Assembly (NCBI GenBank): GCA_963802375.1
Contig: CAWDIJ010000010.1
Coordinates: forward strand, 682,001 to 746,000
Direction of reading: 5' to 3'
DNA: 64,000 nucleotides
From: JACDAN01 sp963802375
Lineage (GTDB): Bacteria; Actinomycetota; Thermoleophilia; Gaiellales; Gaiellaceae
Below the pieces are notes generated by a model. The model saw nothing but the letters and a program-made list of their open reading frames with translations. It had not been told where the DNA came from and searched no databases. The position numbers and the translations under genes were made by a program. Position 1 is the first letter of the stretch; every line of letters starts with the position of its first letter. This document shows, piece by piece, positions 6,895 through 14,894 of the stretch.

Positions 6895-8651
6895 ACGTCC
6901 TCCCCACGCGTGACGGTCTCGCGGTAGTCGGCGCGGTCGGCGAGCAGCTCGCGGTGCGTCCCCTCCGCGACGACCTTTCCGCCGCGCACGAGGACGACGT
7001 TGTCGGCCTGGTCGAGGACGAGTGGGCTCGTCGCCACGATCACAGTGGTTCGTCCCGCTCGAGCGTCCCGGAGCCGGCGCGCGATCCTCGCCTCGGTATG
7101 CGCATCGACGGCGCTCGTGGGCTCCACGAGGACGAGCACCTCCGGGTCGGCGAGCAGCGCGCGGGCCAACACGAGACGCTGGCGCTGCCCGCCCGAGAAC
7201 GAGCGGCCGCGCTCGTCGACGTCGGCGTCGAGGCCCTCCGGAAGCGCCTCGAGGATGTCCTCGGCGTTCGCGACGGAGATGGCCTGGAGGATCTCGGCGT
7301 CGGTTGCCCGGCCCCAGGGGTCGAGCTCGGAGCGGAGTGTTCCGGCGAACAGCACCGGATCCGCCTCGCTGACGACGATCCGGCGGCGGACGTCGTTCAG
7401 GCACAGCTCCTCGAGCGGCGTCTCGCCGAGCAGCACGCCGCCGCCGCTGCCGAAGCGTCCAAGCCGGTCGGCGATCGCCGTTGAGTCGTGCGGAACGGCG
7501 GAGACGATGCACGTCACGAGCCCCGGCTCGACGACCAGTCCCGACCGCTCGTCCAAGAGCGGCACACCGGGTGGTGGCACTACTGCAGGCGACTCCGGGT
7601 CGGCGACGTGCGGCTCGACGGTGAGAACGTCCAGCATCCGTCGGGCGCCGACGAACGCGCGCGTGATCTTGTCCACGGCCTCGGCGGCGGTTCGCAGCGG
7701 GATGACGAGGAACGCCGCGTAGCCGTAGAACGCGACGAGCTCACCGACGCCGATCTGCCCGGATACGGCGAACCGGGCGCCGAGCCAGGTGACGAGCACG
7801 ACGAAGATCCCGGGAACGAACACCTGGGCTGCGTCGAGCGTCGACTGCGGGAGCGCGACGCGAACGCCGGCGTGACGGACCTGCTGCGAGCGGTCCCGGT
7901 ACCGGTCGTAGAACGCCTGCTCGCCCCCGATCCCGCGAAGCACGCGCAGCCCCGCAGCGGTGTCAGCGCCGAGCGCGGTCAGCTTGCCGACCTCGTCCCG
8001 CTGATCCCGCTGCCGGGTCTGGAGCGGCTTGATCACGAAGCCCAGCAGCAGCACGAGCACGGGCACGCCGACCAGGACGACGAGGCCGAGCACGACCGAC
8101 GACGAGAGCAGGATGAAGGCGACGACGACGTACGCGACGAGGGCGCCGGAAAGCCGCGCCGTGATGTCGAACGCGCCGCCGGCGCGCATCGCGTCGTTGG
8201 AGACCGTCGCGACCACCTCTCCCGTCGAGAGGCGACCGCGAACCGCCGGGCCCGAGCGTGCGGAGTGGTGCGAAACGACCTGCGCCAGCCGGAAGGACGC
8301 CTGGAGCCAGTTGAAGACCGCGTAGCGGTGGCGCATGATCCCCGCCCCCGCCTGGATGGCCCCGAGGCCCAGCAGCGCCAGTGCCCACGCAGCGAGCGCG
8401 CGGTTGTCGCCGTTCACGATCCCGTCCTCGATCGCCTGCCCGATCGCGAATGGCATCAGCGCCTGGGCGACCATCCAGAGAACGCCGAAGAAGACGCCGG
8501 CGACGAGCGTCGGGATCTGGTGGCGCCCGACCCAGAGCAGCAGCCGCGCCGGCGACCGCGTGTCGGGCACGCCCGGGTCCTCCTCGGGCAGGCGGACGAC
8601 GCCGGTCCAGCGGCGCGGGGCGTCGAGGGTTGCCGAGGAGGCCCGGTCCAT
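6891..8651 (-). CDS. ABC exporter half-transporter, subunit with degenerate Walker A
   Basis: A 586-residue partner of the downstream subunit. The membrane domain spans ~30-330. In the ATPase domain Walker A is unrecognisable (IVSAVPHDSTAIA in place of GxxGxGKST), Walker B has lost its Asp (LVLVEPTS) and the switch His position reads VATS. The signature FSGGQRQR is intact. This matches the degenerate subunit of heterodimeric exporters such as TM287/288 or BmrCD, where the consensus site pairs this signature with the other subunit's Walker motifs. A palindromic hairpin lies just before the ATG. Confidence 0.88.
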   Translation of the reverse strand: MDRASSATLDAPRRWTGVVRLPEEDPGVPDTRSPARLLLWVGRHQIPTLVAGVFFGVLWMVAQALMPFAIGQAIEDGIVNGDNRALAAWALALLGLGAIQAGAGIMRHRYAVFNWLQASFRLAQVVSHHSARSGPAVRGRLSTGEVVATVSNDAMRAGGAFDITARLSGALVAYVVVAFILLSSSVVLGLVVLVGVPVLVLLLGFVIKPLQTRQRDQRDEVGKLTALGADTAAGLRVLRGIGGEQAFYDRYRDRSQQVRHAGVRVALPQSTLDAAQVFVPGIFVVLVTWLGARFAVSGQIGVGELVAFYGYAAFLVIPLRTAAEAVDKITRAFVGARRMLDVLTVEPHVADPESPAVVPPPGVPLLDERSGLVVEPGLVTCIVSAVPHDSTAIADRLGRFGSGGGVLLGETPLEELCLNDVRRRIVVSEADPVLFAGTLRSELDPWGRATDAEILQAISVANAEDILEALPEGLDADVDERGRSFSGGQRQRLVLARALLADPEVLVLVEPTSAVDAHTEARIARRLRDARAGRTTVIVATSPLVLDQADNVVLVRGGKVVAEGTHRELLADRADYRETVTRGEDV

Positions 8652-8657
8652 GCGTCT

Positions 8658-8676
8658 GGCGGGACGTCGTCCCGCC
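8658..8676 (-). promoter_or_regulatory. 8-3-8 inverted repeat before the ABC exporter operon
   Basis: GGCGGGAC-GTC-GTCCCGCC lies 6 nt upstream of the ATG at 8651 and just downstream of a TACGAT hexamer (8687-8682, minus). It could be an operator overlapping the transcription start, a 5' leader hairpin, or a terminator for the signalling operon ending at 8715. No T-tract follows, so termination is the least favoured. Confidence 0.5.
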
Positions 8677-8714
8677 CCCTGATCGTAGTCAGAGCCTCGA
8701 AGGTGCTTGCCGCG

Positions 8715-10235
8715 TTAGCGGGGTTCCGGCTCTGGGGGAACGGTTGACTCGACGGCGAAAAGCCGGCGTGCCCCCTCGACGCCCTTCAGCTCGTGCTCAC
8801 CCCTGTCAGCGAAGGCGAACCCGGAGCCGACGGCGAGCTCTCGCGTCGTCGCGCTGACGAGCACTTCGTTCGACTCGGCTCGGGCCGCCACGCGCGCGGC
8901 GATGTTCAACGCGACTCCGCGCGGCGTTCGGCCGACGCAGACGACCTCGCCCGTATGGACGCCTGCGCGGATCGAGAGGCCCAGAGCCGACGCCTGGTCG
9001 CGCGCGCCGAGCGCAGACGACACCGCGGCCGCCGGTGTGTTGAAGAGCGTCAGGAAACCGTCGCCGGTCGTGTCGATCTCCTCGCCGCCGAAGCGGAGGA
9101 ACTCGTCTCGCAAGACGCGGTCGTGGGCGGAGAGAAGCTCGGCCCACGCGACGTCGCCGAGTCGCGCGGCTGTCTCGGTGGAGCCGACGATGTCCGTGAC
9201 GAGGATGCTCGCGAGGAGGCGGAGGTCGCCCTCGCCGCCGGCCTCGAACTCTGTGTCCCCGACCACTCGTAGTGCGCGCAGCTCGGCGCCGTCGCCGGCC
9301 ACGCGTTCGAGACGGAACCGGCCTGATGCGAGCCCGGCGACCTCGGAAGCGATCAGAACGTCGGCGTCATTGCCGCGGGCAGCGAGCCTCGACGCACGGT
9401 CGACCGGGTCACCCTCGGCGACGTAGACCCACCGCGGCCCCCGAGCAAGCGGCTCAGTCCTGGCTGACCCGACCGTGGCGCGACCTGCGGCGACGCCGAC
9501 GCTCACCTCGAGCGGGATCGGCTCGGCCGAGTCTCGATGGTCTGCGATCACGGCGAGAGCCGCCTCGACCGCAGCAATCGCTCGGGCGCGCCCGTCCGAG
9601 CCGTCGAAGACACCGACCAGCGGCATCTCCTCAGCGTCGCTCGGTATTCCGCCGATGTGCCGGATCATCTGCTCGACGGCGATGCGACGCCTTCGCCCGA
9701 CGAAGCCGAGTGCCTCCTCCGGCAGCAGTGCGTCGCGGGGGCGCACCGCAACCGAGACGATCGCGACGTCGCGCTCCTGACGGCCGTACTCCGCGAGATG
9801 CGCGCTCGTGCTCTCGAGCTCGGCGACCGTCGCGTCGATTGCGCGCTTGGCGCGGAGCGCGGTCCTGATCCGCGCGAGCAGCTCGCGGTCGTCAACGGGC
9901 TTCGACAGGAAGTCGTCGGCCCCGGCCTCGATGCCACGAACCCGGTCTTCCACCGCTTGCAACGCCGTCATCAGGACGACCGGGATCAGCCTCGTCTCGG
10001 GGTCGCTCTTCAGGACGCGCAGAGTTGTGATCCCGTCGACCCCGGGCATCATCACGTCGAGCAGGACGATGTCCGGCCGCCGCGCGGCGACCCGTTCGAG
10101 CGCTTCCGCCCCGTCGCGCGCTGTGTCGGTCTGGAACCCGCTGTCCTCGAGCTCCTGTTCGAGATAGTCGATGTTCAACGGCTCGTCGTCCACGATCAGA
10201 ACGAGAGCTCCGGATTCGACGGCCGGTTCAGTCAT
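8715..10235 (-). CDS. response regulator fused to tandem class III cyclase modules
   Basis: A 506-residue protein. Residues 10-130 are a receiver domain (LIVDDEP, DIVLLDVMMPG with the phospho-acceptor Asp, VLMTA, SKPVDD). Residues ~150-320 resemble a cyclase homology domain that has lost its metal motif but keeps SVGVAAGRATVG and AEGDPVDRASRLA. Residues ~330-495 are a class III adenylate/guanylate cyclase with both metal Asp residues (LVTDIVGST; DTTGDGFLTLF). The Lys that selects adenine in canonical enzymes is replaced by Asp. Last gene of an operon with the Amt-kinase and a single-domain regulator; it overlaps the latter by 8 nt. Likely output: phosphorylation-gated cyclic nucleotide synthesis. 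Confidence 0.85.
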   Translation of the reverse strand: MTEPAVESGALVLIVDDEPLNIDYLEQELEDSGFQTDTARDGAEALERVAARRPDIVLLDVMMPGVDGITTLRVLKSDPETRLIPVVLMTALQAVEDRVRGIEAGADDFLSKPVDDRELLARIRTALRAKRAIDATVAELESTSAHLAEYGRQERDVAIVSVAVRPRDALLPEEALGFVGRRRRIAVEQMIRHIGGIPSDAEEMPLVGVFDGSDGRARAIAAVEAALAVIADHRDSAEPIPLEVSVGVAAGRATVGSARTEPLARGPRWVYVAEGDPVDRASRLAARGNDADVLIASEVAGLASGRFRLERVAGDGAELRALRVVGDTEFEAGGEGDLRLLASILVTDIVGSTETAARLGDVAWAELLSAHDRVLRDEFLRFGGEEIDTTGDGFLTLFNTPAAAVSSALGARDQASALGLSIRAGVHTGEVVCVGRTPRGVALNIAARVAARAESNEVLVSATTRELAVGSGFAFADRGEHELKGVEGARRLFAVESTVPPEPEPR

Positions 10236-10596
10236 CTTGCCCGAGGTGCAGGCGCAGCTTCTCCCAGAGCTGTCGCTCGTCGATCGGCTTCGTCAGGTAG
10301 TCGTCGCAGCCCGCCTCGAGTGCGCGTTCGGGGTCGCCGGGCATCGCGTACGAGCTGACGCCGATGATCGTCACCCCTGCATTCGCCGGCTCACGACGGA
10401 TCGCCCGCACGGCTTCCCAGCCGTCGAGCTTGGGCAGGGCCAGGTCCATCAGGATCAAGTCGGGGCGCTCGGCCCGCGCCTTCGCGACCGCAGCCTCGCC
10501 GTTCTCTGCGGTCACGAGCCGATACTGATCCTCGAGCAGCTGCACGAGCAGGTCGCGGTTGAGCTCGACATCCTCGACGATCAAGACCGTCTTCAC
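10228..10596 (-). CDS. single-domain response regulator (CheY-like)
   Basis: A 122-residue stand-alone receiver domain: LIVEDVELN (acidic pocket), DLILMDLALPKLDGW (phospho-acceptor Asp), IIGVSSYAM and LTKPID with the conserved Lys. It has no output domain, so it acts as a phosphorelay intermediate or by protein contact. GTG 10596 overlaps the kinase stop (GTGA) and has GGAGG about 10 nt upstream. Its end overlaps the next regulator. The same DivK-like arrangement of kinase, single receiver and effector occurs in many sensory operons. Confidence 0.92.
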   Translation of the reverse strand: MKTVLIVEDVELNRDLLVQLLEDQYRLVTAENGEAAVAKARAERPDLILMDLALPKLDGWEAVRAIRREPANAGVTIIGVSSYAMPGDPERALEAGCDDYLTKPIDERQLWEKLRLHLGQDD

Positions 10597-13500
10597 GTCG
10601 TCGCCTCCGTGACTTTCGTCGCCGCATGCGACGCGGGCAGCCGCAGCGTGAACGTTGAGCCCACGCCCAGCCGGCTCTCGACACCGATCTCGCCGCCGAG
10701 CGCGCGCGCGAAGCGCCGGGCGATGGGCAGCCCGAGGCCCGTCCCGCCTCGGGATGCCCGGGTCGCCTGCTCGGCCTGGTGAAACTCCTCGAAGATCCTC
10801 TCGAGATCCTCAGCAGCGATACCGATGCCCGTGTCCGAGACATCGGCGACCAGGCTGTCGCCGTCGAGGCGGGCCGAGACCGAGATCGAGCCCGCCTCGG
10901 TGTACTTGACGGCGTTGCTGAGCAAATTGACGAGGATCTGCCGGAGCGTGTCCGGGTCGGTCGAAAACTCGTCGAGGCCCTCGTCGACCCGAGCCATGAC
11001 CTCTACGCCGGCAGGGACGAGCGGCTCGACGGAGGCGACGCACTCCCGGACGAGCGCCGCAACGTCCACCGTGCGCGGCTCGACACGTAGCTGACCTGCC
11101 TCGACCCGTGAGAGGTCGAGAATGTCGTTGATGAGCGAGAGCAGCTGCCTCGCGCTGAGAAGGATCTTGTCGAGATTGTCGGTCTGTCGGCGGTCGAGGA
11201 CTTCCTCGGAGTTCCTCCGCACGATCCGAGTGAAGCCGATGATCGCGTTGAGCGGGGTGCGCAGCTCGTGGCTCATGCTCGCAAGGAATCGACTCTTCGC
11301 ATCGGTCGCGTCCTCGGCTGCGTCCCGCGCCATCTCGACGCTCTGAAGCAGGTCAGCGAGCTCGGCTTCGTGCCGCTCGCGGTCCGTGACGTCCACCTCG
11401 ATCCCCGCGATGGCCACCACCGAGCCCGATCCGTCGCGCACCGGGAACTTCACATCCGCGAACACGTGCTCGCGCCCCTCGTGGACGACCCGCCACTCGA
11501 GCTGGATCGCGCGATCCTCCGCCATGACCTGGCGTTCATGCTCGGCATGGACCGCGGGCTTGAGATCGATCGACGTCATCTCGGCCGCCTCCGACAGTGT
11601 CTTGCCCCGGATATCGGCGTTGCGGAGACCGTAGAACTCTTCATAGTCGCGGTTCGCGAGGACGAAGCGGCCGTCGAGGTCGCGGACGTGGACGTGCGCC
11701 GGCATGTTGTCGACGAGCGCCCGAAACCGCTCCTCCTCCGAGCGTTGGCGCTCGACGACGCGGCCCAGCTGCGTACCAACGCTGAGCATGGTGTCCAGCA
11801 GCTCGGCGTCCGGCGGGGTGGCGTCCTCCGAGAAGAATTCCAGGACGGCCGCGACTTCGGCTCCGGCGAGCACGGGCAGCGCGAGCCCGGAACGGAGCCC
11901 GAGCTCGTGCCAGACGTCCGAGCGCGGAAAGCGGCTGTCCCCCGGCTGCGCGATGTAGGCCCGCACCGCCTCGGGGTCTGCAGCAACCACCGCCTTGCCG
12001 CTCGCCACCCAGACGGGAGCGGAGGTCGAGAGCGCTCGTCCGGGCAATCCCGTCCCGGGCCGGAAGCTCGCCTCCTCCGTCACCCGGCGGAGAGGGTCGA
12101 AGCGGTTCGCATCGCGGAGCTCCCAGATCCCCGTCGAGCGCAGAGCGGTGGGGTCGTCACGATCGACGAGGTAGGCGTGACCGACAGGCCACCCGGTGAA
12201 GTGGCACACCTCGGCGAGGAATGTCCGGATTGCCTCGTCGACAGTGGGCGCCTCGTTCGCCGCGGCGGCCGTCCGCTGGAGCAACCTAAGCGACGCTGTG
12301 CGCTGCTCGATCGCGCCGAGCACGCTGTTGTACTGCGCGGCGAACTGACCGATCTCGGTGTGGGACTCGACCCGGACCGGTCGTGAGTAGTCACCGGTCT
12401 CCCGCTGCACGGTCATGTCCGCGACAAGATCGACGATGTCCGTGCTCGCTCCGTGCTCGGCGATGTTGAGGCCGTGACCCTCGCCGACCGCGTCCACGCG
12501 GAGCGGGAACACTCGGTTGAGAAGCCAAAGCAGCACGAATCCGACGCCGAACGCCCACGCGAAGCACACCCCGGCGCCGAGCGCCTGCAGGCCGAGCTGC
12601 TCGAGCCGTCCGTCCGCGACCGGGAACTCCCCCGGGTCTCCGAAGAGCGCGACCGCGATCGTTCCCCAGAGTCCGGCCCCGAGATGGACGGGCACGGCTC
12701 CGACGGCGTCGTCGACCTCGATTCGGTCGAGGAGGGCCTGCAGCGCGAGCATCGCGACCGCGGCCAGACTCCCGACCACGACGGCCCCGGCCGAGCTCAC
12801 TATGTGCGCGGACGCCGTGATCCCGACCAGCCCCGCGAGGGACGAGTTCATGATCGCGACGACGTCCGGTCGCCCCATCAGGACCCACGAGAGAACCATC
12901 CCGGTCAGGCCCCCGAAGGCAGCCGCGAGCGTCGTGTTCAGGATCACGGCGGGAACGTCGGGAGTGAGCCCGTACAGGCTCCCGCCGTTGAAGCCGAACC
13001 AGCCGACCCAGAGGATGAAGACGCCGAGGGTCGTCAGTGGCAGGTTGCTGCCGCGGATCGGGGCCGCGCCCGGCCCGAAGCGGCCGATCCGGGCGCCGAT
13101 CAGGATGATCGCGGCAAGTGCGACCCAGCCCCCCATCGAATGCACCACCGTCGAGCCGGCGAAGTCGACGAACCCGAGCTCCCGCAACCAGCCGTCGGAC
13201 CCGCGAGTCTGCGGCGCGAGGCCTGCATCGCCCCACGCCCAGCGGCCGAACAGCGGGTAGAGCAGCGCAGCAACGAGCACGGTGACCGCGAGGTAGCCGG
13301 CGAACCGCATCCGCTCGGCGACCGCACCCGAGATCAGGGTCGTCGCCGTCGCGATGAACCCGAGCTGGAAGAGGAAGAACGCGACAAGTGGCGCGGACTC
13401 CGAGTCGAACAAGAACCACGAGGTCCCGATGACGGCGCCGCCGCTCGGGGCGAAGACGACGCCGAACGCGAAGAGCCAGAAGATCGCCGCCGCAACGAGC

Positions 13501-13649
13501 AGGTTCGCGAAGTTCTTGATCGCGACGTTGATCGAGTTCTTCGTCCGGACGAGCCCGCTCTCGAGGGCCGTGAAGCCCGCCTGCATGAACAGTACGAGCG
13601 CAGCGGACGTCAGGAGCCAGACGAGATCGACTGGGTCTGCACTGAGCAT
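10593..13649 (-). CDS. ammonium-transporter-like sensor histidine kinase (Amt-GAF-PAS-HK)
   Basis: A 1018-residue fusion. Residues 1-~400 form a complete Amt/MEP domain with 11 predicted helices. The twin pore histidines are present (STVVHSMGG and AVPVHLGAGLWG), as are the FQLGF and AERMRF segments. A HAMP-like linker (~400-455), a GAF domain (~465-610), a PAS domain (~635-760), HisKA (SMSHELRTPLNAIIGF, phospho-His near 800) and HATPase (NLLSNAVKYTE, DTGIGI, GGTGLGLPI) follow. Amt-kinase fusions are known, for example Ks-Amt5 of Kuenenia, where the Amt part binds ammonium as a sensor. First gene of an operon with two response regulators. Confidence 0.93.
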   Translation of the reverse strand: MLSADPVDLVWLLTSAALVLFMQAGFTALESGLVRTKNSINVAIKNFANLLVAAAIFWLFAFGVVFAPSGGAVIGTSWFLFDSESAPLVAFFLFQLGFIATATTLISGAVAERMRFAGYLAVTVLVAALLYPLFGRWAWGDAGLAPQTRGSDGWLRELGFVDFAGSTVVHSMGGWVALAAIILIGARIGRFGPGAAPIRGSNLPLTTLGVFILWVGWFGFNGGSLYGLTPDVPAVILNTTLAAAFGGLTGMVLSWVLMGRPDVVAIMNSSLAGLVGITASAHIVSSAGAVVVGSLAAVAMLALQALLDRIEVDDAVGAVPVHLGAGLWGTIAVALFGDPGEFPVADGRLEQLGLQALGAGVCFAWAFGVGFVLLWLLNRVFPLRVDAVGEGHGLNIAEHGASTDIVDLVADMTVQRETGDYSRPVRVESHTEIGQFAAQYNSVLGAIEQRTASLRLLQRTAAAANEAPTVDEAIRTFLAEVCHFTGWPVGHAYLVDRDDPTALRSTGIWELRDANRFDPLRRVTEEASFRPGTGLPGRALSTSAPVWVASGKAVVAADPEAVRAYIAQPGDSRFPRSDVWHELGLRSGLALPVLAGAEVAAVLEFFSEDATPPDAELLDTMLSVGTQLGRVVERQRSEEERFRALVDNMPAHVHVRDLDGRFVLANRDYEEFYGLRNADIRGKTLSEAAEMTSIDLKPAVHAEHERQVMAEDRAIQLEWRVVHEGREHVFADVKFPVRDGSGSVVAIAGIEVDVTDRERHEAELADLLQSVEMARDAAEDATDAKSRFLASMSHELRTPLNAIIGFTRIVRRNSEEVLDRRQTDNLDKILLSARQLLSLINDILDLSRVEAGQLRVEPRTVDVAALVRECVASVEPLVPAGVEVMARVDEGLDEFSTDPDTLRQILVNLLSNAVKYTEAGSISVSARLDGDSLVADVSDTGIGIAAEDLERIFEEFHQAEQATRASRGGTGLGLPIARRFARALGGEIGVESRLGVGSTFTLRLPASHAATKVTEATT

Positions 13650-13708
13650 CGCTCTAGCCCTTCAAGGCTACTCCGTTGCGGCCGTGTGGCAGCGGCCGCG
13701 GCTTGGGG

Positions 13709-14476
13709 CTACGGCTTGACGGCTTTGACGATCGCGCCGTACATGCCGTCGGCGACGCGGTGCGTGAACGCGACCCGCACGTCCTCGAAGCCTGCTGCCT
13801 GGAGGCCGGCGACGTACTCCCCCTTGGACAATGCGCCCGCGATGCAGCCCACGTAGCTGCCGCGCTCTGCGCGCTCGTCCGGCGCGAGCCGGTCCTCTGC
13901 CACGACGTCCGAGATCCCGATGCGGCCGCCGGGCCTCAGCACGCGCGCCATCTCGGTGAGCACCGCCGCCTTATCGGTCGAGAGGTTGACGACGCAGTTG
14001 GAGATCACGACGTCAACGGAACCGTTCGGGAGCGGCACGTCCTCGATGACGCCCTTGAGGAAGTGCACGTTTGTCGCACCTGCCTCCGCCGCGTTCCGCC
14101 GCGCCAGGTCCAGCATCTCGTCCGTCATGTCGACGCCGTACGCGGTGCCGGTCGGCCCCACACGCTTCGCCGAGAGGATCACGTCGATGCCGCCGCCGGA
14201 ACCGAGGTCGAGGACCACCTCGCCCTCGCGGAGCTCGGCGACCGCGGTCGGGTTGCCGCAGCCGAGCGAGGCGAGCGCAGCCGCGTCGGGAAGCTCGGCG
14301 CGCTGCTGGATCGAGTAGAGGGTCTCGCCGAAGGCGCCCTCCTCCCCGTCGCAGCCTGCGTTGCCGCAGCAGCCGCCGTCGTCGTTGCAGCCGCAGCCAC
14401 CCTTGTCGACGGACCGCGCGGCCGCCGCATAGCGCTCGCGAACCTGCTCGCGCAGGTCGTCCCCGGTCATGCTCAT
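13709..14476 (-). CDS. arsM: arsenite S-adenosylmethyltransferase ArsM
   Basis: A 255-residue SAM-dependent methyltransferase that converts As(III) to methylated arsenicals. The N-terminus has a Cys-rich stretch (GGCGCNDDGGCCGNAGC). The SAM-binding motif VVLDLGSGGGIDV is followed by conserved cysteines in LGCGNP, ISNCVVNL and YVGCIAG, which match the arsenite-binding Cys residues of ArsM. ATG 14476 overlaps the arsR stop (ATGA), so arsR-arsM form a coupled operon induced by arsenite. No arsenite pump or arsenate reductase is visible nearby. Confidence 0.92.
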   Translation of the reverse strand: MSMTGDDLREQVRERYAAAARSVDKGGCGCNDDGGCCGNAGCDGEEGAFGETLYSIQQRAELPDAAALASLGCGNPTAVAELREGEVVLDLGSGGGIDVILSAKRVGPTGTAYGVDMTDEMLDLARRNAAEAGATNVHFLKGVIEDVPLPNGSVDVVISNCVVNLSTDKAAVLTEMARVLRPGGRIGISDVVAEDRLAPDERAERGSYVGCIAGALSKGEYVAGLQAAGFEDVRVAFTHRVADGMYGAIVKAVKP

Positions 14477-14814
14477 CCAACCACCTCCGGGATTCGGACA
14501 AGGCCCTCGAGATTCGAGACGGCCCGTGGGTTGAGACTGAAGTAGGCCCACTTGCCGCGCTGCTCTCGGTCGATCAGCCCGGCGTCGGTCAGCTTCTTCA
14601 GGTGATGGCTGACAGTGGCCTGCGTGAGCCCGAGGCCCGGGGTGATCTCGCACGCGCACACGGGCTCCTCCGCTCGGGCGAGCATGTTCACGATCTTCAC
14701 CCGGGCGGGATCAGCCAGCGCCTTGAAGACGTCCGCGGTCGCGCGGGCCTCGTCCTCGTCGAGCGTCGGCGCGCCGAGGGGCCGGCAGCAATCGATCACG
14801 TCGAGCGTGCTCAT
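14473..14814 (-). CDS. arsR: ArsR/SmtB-family arsenic-responsive repressor
   Basis: A 113-residue winged-helix repressor: FKALADPARVKIVNML, then a metal-binding helix with PVCACEITPG (the CxC of arsenic-type ArsR sensors; another Cys pair, DCC, sits near the N-terminus), and recognition helix LTQATVSHHLKKL. It should dissociate from DNA when As(III) binds. The start is ATG 14814, which lies under a clear sigma-70 promoter overlapped by an inverted repeat. Its stop overlaps the arsM start. Confidence 0.93.
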   Translation of the reverse strand: MSTLDVIDCCRPLGAPTLDEDEARATADVFKALADPARVKIVNMLARAEEPVCACEITPGLGLTQATVSHHLKKLTDAGLIDREQRGKWAYFSLNPRAVSNLEGLVRIPEVVG

Positions 14815-14852
14815 ATCGACATTGATCGTAACGATGTTTGTCGATATGTCAA
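14813..14852 (-). promoter_or_regulatory. arsR-arsM promoter and ArsR operator
   Basis: TTGACA (14852-14847) and TACGAT (14830-14825), 16 bp apart, form a good -35/-10 pair on minus. A perfect 9-bp inverted repeat, ATATCGACA at 14813-14821 and TGTCGATAT at 14839-14847, brackets the -10 and touches the -35. A bound repressor would block polymerase. The -10 ends 10 nt before the ATG, so the transcript has almost no leader. Confidence 0.75.
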
Positions 14853-14856
14853 GACC

Positions 14857-14887
14857 GAGGAGGGGCCCCACCTGCGCAGGGCCTCTC
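14857..14887 (-). terminator. GC-rich hairpin after the MFS gene
   Basis: On minus, GAGAGGCCC and GGGCCCCTC arms flank a ~10 nt loop just after the stop of the MFS exporter and before the arsR promoter. No clear T-tract follows, so it is a likely but weak terminator. Confidence 0.45.
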
Positions 14888-14894
14888 CCGACGG

